Under the pieces are notes generated by a model. That model saw only the letters and a list, made by a program, of their open reading frames with translations. It was not told the origin of the DNA and ran no database searches. Position numbers and translations under genes: made by a program. Shown piece after piece: positions 53,827-62,529 of a stretch of 64,000 nt of DNA. Position 1 is the stretch's first letter. The number at the start of each line of letters is the position of its first letter. The stretch is taken from the NCBI RefSeq assembly GCF_014041995.1, contig NZ_CP059492.1, positions 2,232,001 to 2,296,000 of the forward strand, in the 5' to 3' direction. The stretch comes from Changpingibacter yushuensis (GTDB lineage Bacteria > Actinomycetota > Actinomycetes > Actinomycetales > Actinomycetaceae).

Positions 53827-55131
53827 ATGACTACCAACACCTGGGGTTTCGATACCCTTCAGATCCATGCAGGCCACACCCCAGATTCCGATTTCGGGGC
53901 ACGTGCACTGCCGATTTACCAAACAACGTCCTACGTCTTTAAGGATGCGGAGCAAGCCGCCGGCCGATTCGCACTGACGGACGCCGGCCCGATCTACACC
54001 CGGCTCACCAATCCCACCTCGGGCGCAATCGAGGATCGCATTGCCGCCCTTGAGGGTGGCGCAGCGGGCCTCCTGCTCGCCTCAGGCGAAGCCGCCGAGT
54101 TCTACACCCTAGTCAACCTCGCCCAAGCAGGCCACAATATTGTCGCCTCGCCGTCGCTATATGGCGGCACGTACAACCTATTGAAGACAACTCTCAAGCA
54201 GTTCGGCATCGAAACCCGCTTTGTGGAAGATCCCGACGATCCCGAGAACTGGCGTGCTCTTGTAGATGAGAACACCCGCGCCCTGTACGGCGAATCCATT
54301 CCCAACCCAAAGGGCGACATCCTTGACCTCGAGGCCCTAGCCGACATCGCGCACGCCAACGGCATTCCGCTGGTCGTAGATAACACCGTAGGCACCCCAT
54401 ACACGGTTCGCCCACTCGAATGGGGAGCAGACATCGTGGTGGAATCGGCCACGAAGTTCCTAGGCGGTCACGGAACCTCAATTGCGGGCGTCGTCGTGGA
54501 AAAGGGCGATTTCAACTGGGACAACGGGAAGTTCCCCCTGCTCTCCGAACCGGACGAAAGCTACAACGGACTCGCATTCTCGCGCATCGGACCTGGCGCG
54601 TTCGTTACCCGCATCCGCGCCACGTTGCTGCGCGATACGGGCGCCGTTATCTCGCCATTCAACGCGTTCCTCGTAGGCTTGGGAGTAGAGACGCTTTCGC
54701 TGCGGATGGAGCGGCATCTCACCAACGCCAAGGCCGTAGCGGAGTTCCTCGACAAGCACCCCGGCGTAGCTCACGTCCAATACTCGGGTCTGGTTTCCTC
54801 GCCGTACTACGAACTGGCACAGAAGTACACGCCGAAGGGAGCAGGCTCCGTGTTCACCTTCAACCTTGACGGTGGGCGCGACGCCGGCATCGCCTTCATT
54901 GATGCTCTCCAGCTGTTCTCCAACCTCGCGAACATCGGCGATGCGAAGTCGTTGGCTATTCACCCGGCTTCGACCACCCATTCTCAGATGGACGACGACG
55001 AACTCGCAGCCAGCGGTATTGACGCCGGCACGATCCGTTTGTCGGTTGGGATCGAAGACATCAAGGATATCGTCGCCGATCTCGAGCGCGGCCTCGCAGC
55101 GGCAGCCAACGTCACGCGGGCAGCGGCCTGA
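53827..55131 (+). CDS. metY: O-acetylhomoserine sulfhydrylase
   Basis: PLP enzyme making homocysteine from O-acetylhomoserine and sulfide, 434 residues. The Cys/Met-metabolism PLP motif has the lysine in VVESATKFLGGHGTSIAGVV. YQTTSYVFKDAEQAAGRFAL, the TRLTNPTSGAIEDRIAALEG segment and the C-terminal HPASTTHSQMDDDELAASGI match the MetY group. AGAGGAG lies seven bases upstream of the ATG. metX follows after three bases. Confidence 0.96.
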   Translation: MTTNTWGFDTLQIHAGHTPDSDFGARALPIYQTTSYVFKDAEQAAGRFALTDAGPIYTRLTNPTSGAIEDRIAALEGGAAGLLLASGEAAEFYTLVNLAQAGHNIVASPSLYGGTYNLLKTTLKQFGIETRFVEDPDDPENWRALVDENTRALYGESIPNPKGDILDLEALADIAHANGIPLVVDNTVGTPYTVRPLEWGADIVVESATKFLGGHGTSIAGVVVEKGDFNWDNGKFPLLSEPDESYNGLAFSRIGPGAFVTRIRATLLRDTGAVISPFNAFLVGLGVETLSLRMERHLTNAKAVAEFLDKHPGVAHVQYSGLVSSPYYELAQKYTPKGAGSVFTFNLDGGRDAGIAFIDALQLFSNLANIGDAKSLAIHPASTTHSQMDDDELAASGIDAGTIRLSVGIEDIKDIVADLERGLAAAANVTRAAA

Positions 55132-55134
55132 GTC

Positions 55135-56412
55135 ATGACTGATTGTGAGATCCCCAAGTTTCTCGTAGGGCACGCTCCTCTGGACCGTGTGACTGACGCA
55201 GAGCCGATCGGCGACTTTGACACCGGGTACCGCCCAGCGCCCACGCCGCATCTGCCCGCCTCCGGCGCATGGTTCGAAGGCGACGATCCCGGTGAGCGTC
55301 AGTTCCTTGGCCTCGGCGGAATCGAGCTCGAGCTGGGCGGGCGCCTACCTGACGTCCGCATGGCCTATGAGACTTGGGGAACTCTCAATTCAGACGCCTC
55401 GAATGCCATCCTGCTCTGCCACGCGCTAACCGGTGACTCCCATGCGGCGAGCAGCTCCAACCAAGGCGGCTGGTGGGCGGATATCGTGGGGCCCGGAAAG
55501 GCTCTGGACACCACCACACACTTCGTCGTGTGTCCGAATGTTCTGGGCGGGTGTCAGGGCACAACCGGACCTTCCTCCACTGCGCCGGACGGCAGGCCGT
55601 GGGGATCGCGCTTCCCTGAGGTGACGATGCGCGACATGGTTAATGCAGAGGCCAAGCTGGCTGATCTTCTGGGCATCCAGAAATGGGCACTTATCGCCGG
55701 CGCATCGTTCGGTGGGAACCTCGTCATGGAGTGGGCAGCATCCTACCCTGAGCGAACGGGCGCGATCGCCGTCCTGGTCTCCGGCCCCGCGAGCACGGCA
55801 GAACAGATTGCATACGCACACTTCCAGAAGGAAGCGATTCTCCACGATCCCAAGTGGCGCGGCGGCGACTATTACGACGCCCGAGATGATCAAGGACCCA
55901 CCGAAGGTCTAGGCCTTGCCCGGAAGATTGCCCACATGAGTTATCGGTGTGCACCCGAACTGGACACCCGATTCGCCCGCACTCCGCAGGATGGTGAGGA
56001 TCCCCTTCACGGCGGTCGCTACGCGGTGGAAAGCTACCTCGACTACCACGCCTACAAGCTCGCAGCCCGCTTTGATGCCAACTCGTATCTGGTCATCACC
56101 CAGGCCTTCATGACCCATGACATTGGCCGCGGCCGCGGCGGGGTTGAGAGCGTTCTGCCCACGCTCACCATGCCGGCCCTCGTTGCCGAAGTAGATTCGG
56201 ACAGACTCTTCTATCCGGCTTCAATGCGCGAACTCGCCGATGCCCTGCCAGGTTGTAAAGGCATCGCGACTGTCCATTCCCGTCATGGCCACGACGGCTT
56301 CCTCATTGAGAATGACCAAGTGACCCACATCCTCACCCATTTCCTCCGCGGTCTAGGAGGCGCCGCGGCGCACCTACCCGAAGACTTCACCCGGTCTGTT
56401 TCCCACCCGTAA
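55135..56412 (+). CDS. metX: Homoserine O-acetyltransferase
   Basis: Alpha/beta-hydrolase-fold acyltransferase producing O-acetylhomoserine for MetY, 425 residues. The nucleophile Ser is in IAGASFGGNLVMEWA, the early NAILLCHALTGDSHAAS and NVLGGCQGTTGPSS are family-typical, and the catalytic His is in HSRHGHDGFLIEND. The first 45 residues are an N-terminal extension. Co-transcribed with metY, giving the direct sulfhydrylation route to methionine. Confidence 0.95.
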   Translation: MTDCEIPKFLVGHAPLDRVTDAEPIGDFDTGYRPAPTPHLPASGAWFEGDDPGERQFLGLGGIELELGGRLPDVRMAYETWGTLNSDASNAILLCHALTGDSHAASSSNQGGWWADIVGPGKALDTTTHFVVCPNVLGGCQGTTGPSSTAPDGRPWGSRFPEVTMRDMVNAEAKLADLLGIQKWALIAGASFGGNLVMEWAASYPERTGAIAVLVSGPASTAEQIAYAHFQKEAILHDPKWRGGDYYDARDDQGPTEGLGLARKIAHMSYRCAPELDTRFARTPQDGEDPLHGGRYAVESYLDYHAYKLAARFDANSYLVITQAFMTHDIGRGRGGVESVLPTLTMPALVAEVDSDRLFYPASMRELADALPGCKGIATVHSRHGHDGFLIENDQVTHILTHFLRGLGGAAAHLPEDFTRSVSHP

Positions 56413-56448
56413 ACCCGCAACACCCGCCTTGGGTGGCACGATAGATAT

Positions 56449-57483
56449 ATGACTGAGTGGCAAGAGGACATGTTGGGTCCGGACTACCAGTGCGTCGTCG
56501 TCGACCTTGAACCCGACGACGAAGGCCCGGTAGTTACGACTATTGTTAGGCACGCGCCTATATCCACACGCGACCGCTCAACGCGGCCTGCCTTCGCATT
56601 TCTCGCCATCCACGGCTGGAATGACTACTTCTATCAGACGCAACTCGCCGAATCCATCACTGGTGCCGGCGGCGCCTTCTTCGCACTTGACCTGCGCAAA
56701 TACGGGCGCAGCCACCGCGAATGGCAGACATTTGGATTCTCGGACAACCTCGACATGTACGACGACGACATCCATGCCGCCACCGATGTGATCGTCCAAG
56801 AATTCGGCACCGATATTCCGCTCGTGTTGTATGGCCACTCCACAGGTGGCCTCATTGCCACTTTGTGGGCAGATCGCCATCCAGGTGCCCTTGCTGGGCT
56901 CATCCTGAACTCGCCGTGGCTGGAACTGCAAGCGAACACCGCCTTCCGCCAACTCAGTGCACCGATTCTTGACCGGATCTCCCGGCTGGCACCGAAGTCG
57001 GTTATCCCTATCTCGGATAACGGTTTCTATCAGAAGGTCCTGACGGCGGGCTTCTCGGAGGGGGAACGTGCAGTCCCTGGGGCGCCCGATGGCACCACTG
57101 ATCCGTTCTGGACAACTGGCTGGCAGCCAGATCCGCGGTTCCGGACCATGCCGTCACCCTCTATGCGAGTGGCGTGGTTGTCGGCTATCTTGGCAGGTCA
57201 GGCACGCGTGGCAGCGGGTCTTGATATCACGTGCCCCATCCTTGTGCTCACATCCAACCGATCGGTGGCACGCCCCACGTGGTCTGAGGATTATCGCGCG
57301 GGTGATGGCGTGTTGGACGTCCAACAGATCTGGAAACGAATACCAGGACTCGGATCATGCGTCACCCTGTGCAAGCTCACAGACGCCATCCACGACGTCA
57401 CACTTTCACGCGAGAGTGTTCGCCGTGAAGCATTTCGCATCATCAATCGGTTCGTATATGCGAGTGTATTACAGCTCGCCTAG
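56449..57483 (+). CDS. Alpha/beta hydrolase (serine aminopeptidase S33 type)
   Basis: 344 residues. The nucleophile elbow is LVLYGHSTGGLIATLWADRH, after AIHGWNDYFYQTQLAESI and FALDLRKYGRSHREW. The fold matches monoacylglycerol-lipase-like hydrolases, and the catalytic His is probably in LTDAIHDVTLSRE. The substrate is unknown. It begins 36 bases after metX, possibly as part of that operon. Its last 15 bases overlap, tail to tail, the end of the minus-strand gene that follows. Confidence 0.85.
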   Translation: MTEWQEDMLGPDYQCVVVDLEPDDEGPVVTTIVRHAPISTRDRSTRPAFAFLAIHGWNDYFYQTQLAESITGAGGAFFALDLRKYGRSHREWQTFGFSDNLDMYDDDIHAATDVIVQEFGTDIPLVLYGHSTGGLIATLWADRHPGALAGLILNSPWLELQANTAFRQLSAPILDRISRLAPKSVIPISDNGFYQKVLTAGFSEGERAVPGAPDGTTDPFWTTGWQPDPRFRTMPSPSMRVAWLSAILAGQARVAAGLDITCPILVLTSNRSVARPTWSEDYRAGDGVLDVQQIWKRIPGLGSCVTLCKLTDAIHDVTLSRESVRREAFRIINRFVYASVLQLA

Positions 57484-58962
57484 CATCTGACCAGACGTAG
57501 TCTTCCACACCTTCCAGCCATCGACATCTGAGAGCCCTGAGACTGCCCTAGCTGCCATGGTTGGATCCGTAAACACCGCTCCGTTGGAAAGCATGAGCGT
57601 ACCCCAGCCCGTCACCTCCGCACGGAACTCGATACCGCGACGGCGCTGGTGCCAGACGACGACGAATGGCGCGCGGCACCTGCGAGCAATCTCGAGAAGA
57701 CGATCACTGCTGGAACGTGCTTGAAACTCAGCTGCCTCTTCCACTGCGTCACTTGAGGTCCTAGCCGCGGTGGATTCCGAGATGAAGCTCGGTGCTGGCG
57801 AATCATCGCTGTGCCGTGGCGCGGATCCTTCCCACAGTCTTTGTTCAAGGCGGCGGCGGGCCAGTAGAGACTGCTCATACAAAGTGGTAGGGCGCTGTGA
57901 GCCCGCCTGATCACGAATGGGCGCAGGTGCGTACGGGTGGTGAGATGAAGCTGGAGACGGAGATGGAGCTGGAGACGGCACGGGATCTGGCTCAGGCGCA
58001 GGCGACAGGCGTCCTGGCTCAATGATGGCCGTCGCGGGATCTGCTTGGGCTCCACCCTCCGGGACAGGAGTCTGACCACGCAGGGAATCAAGGAATCTGT
58101 GCGCTCGCCGCCGCTGCCTCGGCGCATCTTCCACGGCAACGGGCGCAGCGGGCAACGCGGGCTCAGCGGCCGGTTCCTCCGGCGAGTATGCCGACGGTGC
58201 GGAATCTGCCGAGACACTGGTTGGCACGCGCGCGGTGAGGGGCGGATCGGCTGGAGGATCGAGCTCCACAGCGGCTTCCACGTTCTGGGAAGCAACAGGC
58301 TCAAACATCGTTGGAGGCTCAGCAGCCCCAGCAGCGGATGGAGCCTCTACAGGTTCAGCACTTGCCTCAAGAACAGTGCGCCCACCCGTCGCACTACCCA
58401 GCCATCCAAAAGCAGAACCGTGCGGCTTGACCTCTTCGAGCGAAACCAATATCTGATTGCCATCATGAATGGATGCTTGAGACACGTTAAGCCCAGCTCC
58501 AGAAAGCGCTTGGACTGCGGGCATAACGGCGGCGTCGATAGAAAGAACGATGAGGAAGAGCCGCGGGCCGGGAGCAGGATGCGGTTCGCAGGTATTGAGG
58601 AAGGTCTGCCAATTGCTTGGGAACGATCTAGCGCCCGGACCATACATGCGTGCTAGGCCCTGCCTGCTGATTTCCCCGTGGCGACCAGCGCGGGCGAGTG
58701 CCGAAAGGAGTTCCTCATTATTGAGAAGCTCAAGCACTTCGATCGTGGTGATCTGGCCGGATGGGTCAAGAGCAATGAGCGATTCGCGAGCCTCACCAGC
58801 ACTCATTTCCGACTGCCACGCGATCGGAAAGAGGGGAACGTCGAGGATATCTATGACCCGTTCTCTGATCGCGGCTATGGATTTTTCAGCGAGTTGGGTA
58901 CCAGCCAGATCGATGAACCGGGCAGGAATGAGATGCCCATCCTCCAAGGCGAAAACCGCCAT
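57469..58962 (-). CDS. Unidentified protein with Pro/Ala-rich centre
   Basis: Not recognised as a named family. 497 residues. The N-terminal domain (1-180) is compact: MAVFALEDGHLIPARFIDLA, SLIALDPSGQITTIEVLELL, HGEISRQGLARMYGPGARSF and RLFLIVLSIDAAVMPAVQAL. The Asp...Ile-Glu-Val hairpin recalls PD-(D/E)XK nucleases but the catalytic Lys is absent. Residues about 190-380 are Pro/Ala/Ser-rich and disordered. The last 95 residues form a second small domain (RCRAPFVVVWHQRRRGIEFR then AEVTGWGTLMLSNGAVFTDP). No signal peptide. A GGGGAG site precedes the ATG. Confidence 0.7.
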   Translation of the reverse strand: MAVFALEDGHLIPARFIDLAGTQLAEKSIAAIRERVIDILDVPLFPIAWQSEMSAGEARESLIALDPSGQITTIEVLELLNNEELLSALARAGRHGEISRQGLARMYGPGARSFPSNWQTFLNTCEPHPAPGPRLFLIVLSIDAAVMPAVQALSGAGLNVSQASIHDGNQILVSLEEVKPHGSAFGWLGSATGGRTVLEASAEPVEAPSAAGAAEPPTMFEPVASQNVEAAVELDPPADPPLTARVPTSVSADSAPSAYSPEEPAAEPALPAAPVAVEDAPRQRRRAHRFLDSLRGQTPVPEGGAQADPATAIIEPGRLSPAPEPDPVPSPAPSPSPASSHHPYAPAPIRDQAGSQRPTTLYEQSLLARRRLEQRLWEGSAPRHSDDSPAPSFISESTAARTSSDAVEEAAEFQARSSSDRLLEIARRCRAPFVVVWHQRRRGIEFRAEVTGWGTLMLSNGAVFTDPTMAARAVSGLSDVDGWKVWKTTSGQMLGEL

Positions 58963-59115
58963 CTAAGCACTCCCCTCACATGTGCAGATCCACCCCGCCC
59001 ACACACAACAATCCTTGACCCAGACTAGTCGAAAATTCGGGAACGTTTGACGCATGGCCACGAAGCTTCCGCACTTTGCCGCACATTACCGCTATGCGTA
59101 GTTGCTTACACTCAG

Positions 59116-62016
59116 CTATTTCCCAGCTTGGCGAGGGGTTTGGGTGCCGTCGCGCAGCAACTGCGCCAGATGCACCCCACGCGCGCCCGCAAACTGCTCA
59201 GCTTGCGTGCGGCACGAGAATCCATCCGCAAGGAACACTGCATCCGGACTCGCATGCTCGAGCGCCGGAACTAGATGTTGCTTGGCAATCTTCTCTGAAA
59301 TGTCAAAGTGCCCTTGCTCCATGCCAAAGTTTCCCGCCAACCCACAGCACCCCGAAATCTTGGTAACGGTGGCCCCAGCCCTGCGCAACAGTTGTTCATC
59401 CGCATTCCAGCCCATGACGGAGTAATGGTGGCAATGAGGTTGTGCCACGATTTCCACGCCGCTAAGGTCGGGCAGCTCGAAATCCTCGCTGGGCCCAATG
59501 GGAGCCGGAGCGGTCAGAAGCTCGGCCAACGTGAACGTCATGCGTGAAACGAGTTGGGACCGCGGATCCTCCGGCAGCAAATCCAGTACGTCCGAACGGA
59601 GCACGGCCGTACACGACGGTTCGACTCCCACGATAGGAATACCGGAGGCCGCGTATGGAGCAAGTGCCTGCAGTAACGCAGTGAGGTTCTTCTTTGCTTG
59701 GGTTAGCTGACCTGTGGAGATGGACGTCAGACCGCAGCATAAACCGGATTCGGGCAGCAGCACCGTGTATCCAGCCCGCTGGAGAACCTCCACCTCGGCG
59801 AGTGCTCCTCGCGAATCCAAGGTCTCCGAGAAAGAATCGGCCCACAGGACCACGTATCGCTTCCCCAACAGGTCCTTCGAGAGGCCATGCACCGTGGGAT
59901 CAGCGACGTCGTCGGCCCTCATCTCACGAACCCGATCCGAACGTGAGAAACGCTTCGTGGAAAAGGACGGCATGTCACGGCGTGGATCAATCCCAGCTAA
60001 CCTGAATGCCAGCTTGCGTATGGGAGCTAGCGACATGACCGCGTTTGCGATGGAGGCAATCACGGGGGCAACGGTAACGAGCCCGGCCAGCAGTGGAAGG
60101 TTGCCCAACGTGTAGTGAGTGCGGGGGCGGAGCTTGCCTTTGTAGGCTCGATAGAGGACTTCACTGCGATACCGGGCTACATCGATCCCTGTTGGGCAAT
60201 CGCGCGAGCAGGCCTTGCAAGAGAGGCACAAATCTAGCGACTCCAGAAGCTCGGGTGCATCCCAACCGTGCACAAGCTGGCCATTCGCCACTTCCTGAAG
60301 GACGCGGGCACGTCCTCGGGTCACATCCTTTTCATCCTTGGTTGCCGAATATGACGGGCACATGAAGAAGCCCGAACCAAACCGGTCTGCCCGGCAATTG
60401 CCCACACCGGTGCAGCGGTGGACGGCTCGCGAGAAGTCGCCACCATCTTCCTCGAAATGGAATCCGCCTCCATAGGCGATCACTTTGGCTGCTGGGCGGC
60501 GCAAATGGGCGTCCACCACATCAGGGTTCACTAACACGCCAGGGTTGAGCAGGTTGGCTGGATCAAAGACGGCCTTCACTTTGCCAAACACGTCAATGAT
60601 CTTCTCGGAGTACATCCGTCCCAGCAGCTCGGAGCGGGCGCGGCCATCTCCGTGTTCGCCTGAGAGCGAGCCGCCGTACTGCGCCACGAGATCAGCGCCT
60701 TGCTCCATGAAGGAGCGGAACGTCCCCGTACCATTCTCATCTTCAATCGGGAAGTCGATGCGTACGTGCACGCAACCATCGCCAAAATGCCCATACATGA
60801 GGCCATCTAGCCCAAGCTTGTCCATGAGTTCGCGCAGAGCCCGCACGTATGAGCCGAGTTCTTCTGGCGGTACCGCGGAATCCTCCCAGCCGGGCCAAGC
60901 TGCCCTCCCGTCAGGTGTTCGCCCGCCAAGTCCTGCTCCGTCGGCGCGGATCCGCCATAGTTCGGTAGCCTCTGGGCCTGCCTCACAGATACGAAATGCT
61001 GTGGTATTCGCAGCGTGGGCCAGCGCTTCGGCACGCGCCATGACCTCTTCTGGGAGTTCACCTTCGCGAGCCCCCACTTCGATGAACAACCACCCTCCAC
61101 CCGGCGGTAAGTCCGGCACCGATCCTTTGGCCCGCCGCACCACATCGACGAGCTGGGCATCGATGCCTTCAACCGCTAACGGATCGAACGTAAGGAGGGC
61201 GGGGACGTCGTCGGCCGCGGCGGGCATGTCTGGGTATCCCAACACCACCAATGCCGGGCTTGCTGCGATTGGAACGAGTGAGAGAACGGCCTCGGTGACA
61301 ACCACCAACGTGCCTTCGCTCCCCACAAGGAATTTTGCGAGGTCTACGCCGTTTTCAGGAAGCAAGTGTTCCAAGGAATAGCCCGAAACCTGCCTTTTGA
61401 AGCGCCCCATTTCCGTGCGAATTGCGGCGAGGTTTTCATCGACGATCTCTGAGAGGCCAGCCACTTGGCTACTACCTTGATGTGCGACAATCTGAGTGCC
61501 GTCGGCCAAGAAAGCGGTGAGTTCCTCAACGTTGTCAGCAGTACGGCCGTACGCAACGGCGTGTGGGCCGCACGCGTTGTTTCCGATCATGCCTCCAAAG
61601 GTGGCTCTGTTCTGGGTGGAGGGATCCGGCCCGAAGCGTAGGCCGAACTGGCCCGCAACCTTCTGGAGGTCGGCCATAATGACGCCCGGCTGCACGCGAG
61701 CAGTGCGTGCCTGTGGGTCCACTTCGATGATTGTGTTCATGTACCGGGAGAAGTCCAGCACGATTCCCGGGCCCACCGCGTTTCCGGCGCACGAGGTTCC
61801 TGCTCCTCGGCTGGTCACAGGAACCTTCGTGGCGCGCGAAACTTCAAGTACGGCTTCAACGTCTGCCGCATCCAATGGAGCGACGACGACGCGCGGTGGG
61901 ATCCGATAGTTGGAGGCATCCGTTGAGTATTCGGCGCGCCTGCGCGCCGATGAGTCGACATCGCCGCGAACCTTCTCCCGCAACAGTGAAAGCAGATCGT
62001 CCTCACGCGTTTCCAT
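59116..62016 (-). CDS. FAD-binding and Fe-S dehydrogenase (D-2-hydroxyacid / YdiJ-like)
   Basis: 966 residues. The FAD_binding_4 domain contains VPVTSRGAGTSCAGNAVGPG and NRATFGGMIGNNACGPHAVA. The FAD-oxidase C domain includes LMYGHFGDGCVHVRIDFP and GGSLSGEHGDGRARSELLG. Fe-S ligands are in CTGVGNCRADRFGSGFFMCP and CLSCKACSRDCPTGIDV. C-terminal CCG domains have ESGLCCGLTS and ISGCCGLAGNFGM. Relatives oxidise D-lactate or D-2-hydroxyglutarate; the substrate is not certain. ATG at 62016 has GGGAGGT upstream. Confidence 0.88.
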   Translation of the reverse strand: METREDDLLSLLREKVRGDVDSSARRRAEYSTDASNYRIPPRVVVAPLDAADVEAVLEVSRATKVPVTSRGAGTSCAGNAVGPGIVLDFSRYMNTIIEVDPQARTARVQPGVIMADLQKVAGQFGLRFGPDPSTQNRATFGGMIGNNACGPHAVAYGRTADNVEELTAFLADGTQIVAHQGSSQVAGLSEIVDENLAAIRTEMGRFKRQVSGYSLEHLLPENGVDLAKFLVGSEGTLVVVTEAVLSLVPIAASPALVVLGYPDMPAAADDVPALLTFDPLAVEGIDAQLVDVVRRAKGSVPDLPPGGGWLFIEVGAREGELPEEVMARAEALAHAANTTAFRICEAGPEATELWRIRADGAGLGGRTPDGRAAWPGWEDSAVPPEELGSYVRALRELMDKLGLDGLMYGHFGDGCVHVRIDFPIEDENGTGTFRSFMEQGADLVAQYGGSLSGEHGDGRARSELLGRMYSEKIIDVFGKVKAVFDPANLLNPGVLVNPDVVDAHLRRPAAKVIAYGGGFHFEEDGGDFSRAVHRCTGVGNCRADRFGSGFFMCPSYSATKDEKDVTRGRARVLQEVANGQLVHGWDAPELLESLDLCLSCKACSRDCPTGIDVARYRSEVLYRAYKGKLRPRTHYTLGNLPLLAGLVTVAPVIASIANAVMSLAPIRKLAFRLAGIDPRRDMPSFSTKRFSRSDRVREMRADDVADPTVHGLSKDLLGKRYVVLWADSFSETLDSRGALAEVEVLQRAGYTVLLPESGLCCGLTSISTGQLTQAKKNLTALLQALAPYAASGIPIVGVEPSCTAVLRSDVLDLLPEDPRSQLVSRMTFTLAELLTAPAPIGPSEDFELPDLSGVEIVAQPHCHHYSVMGWNADEQLLRRAGATVTKISGCCGLAGNFGMEQGHFDISEKIAKQHLVPALEHASPDAVFLADGFSCRTQAEQFAGARGVHLAQLLRDGTQTPRQAGK

Positions 62017-62195
62017 TGAGACCTCCCGGATGGTGTGACCCTCATTCTGCCGTGTGGATGATCTCAGATGCGCGGACCATTTGGCTGGCGGACACAATAC
62101 CCGGACATAGATTAGGTTCTTGCCATCAACGCTGCAGACGGCGCGGTTGAAGCGCGGCGGGCTGCTGGTGGGAGCGATCAAACATGCGGCTGGCG

Positions 62196-62250
62196 CCCAG
62201 CAAGGCAGCTAGGACCCAGCAAGGCAGCTAAGACCCTGCAAGGCTAGCTA
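62196..62250. repeat. 19-bp tandem repeat ending at the FeoC-like stop codon
   Basis: CCCAGCAAGGCAGCTAGGA at 62196 and CCCAGCAAGGCAGCTAAGA at 62215, then a diverged copy at 62234 that includes the complement of the TAG stop of the FeoC-like gene (62248-62250). Confidence 0.85.
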
Positions 62251-62529
62251 CTTCCTGCCTAACCCAACGGTCAACGGGCAACCCGCACAATGAATCCGAG
62301 CCTCAACGCTCAGGTCATCCGAGGGAGTGCTACACGCACCCAGCCCAGAGGTACACAGGGTTGTCGCTTCAGTCAGTAGGCCTAAACGCCCGTAGTGGTC
62401 CAACATTGTCCGCACGAACACCTCGGACGTCTGGCAACTAACTGCCACAGAATGCACGGTCCCTCCCGCCCGGAGTGCATCAAGCACCCGGGCGGTGAGG
62501 GATTGGTGAACGGGAGTTTGCACACTCAC
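62248..62529 (-). CDS. FeoC-like small winged-helix protein with C-terminal cysteines
   Basis: 93 residues from a GTG that overlaps the feoB stop (GTGA). A winged-helix-like half (SLTARVLDALRAGGTVHSVA then VSCQTSEVFVRTMLDHYGRL) is followed by a tail with five cysteines: TLCTSGLGACS and IHCAGCPL. FeoC proteins are small, sit after feoB and often carry such cysteines, possibly binding an Fe-S cluster. Identification rests on position, size and cysteines rather than on strong similarity. Confidence 0.65.
   Translation of the reverse strand: MSVQTPVHQSLTARVLDALRAGGTVHSVAVSCQTSEVFVRTMLDHYGRLGLLTEATTLCTSGLGACSTPSDDLSVEARIHCAGCPLTVGLGRK

Noticed and set aside
5428-61213. Over-represented GACGTCGTC word, mostly in one orientation
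   Set aside because: In minus-strand genes it is simply Asp-Asp-Val codons, and in glpK and lctP it is Thr-Thr-Ser-Ser; codon use explains it better than a chromosomal signal.
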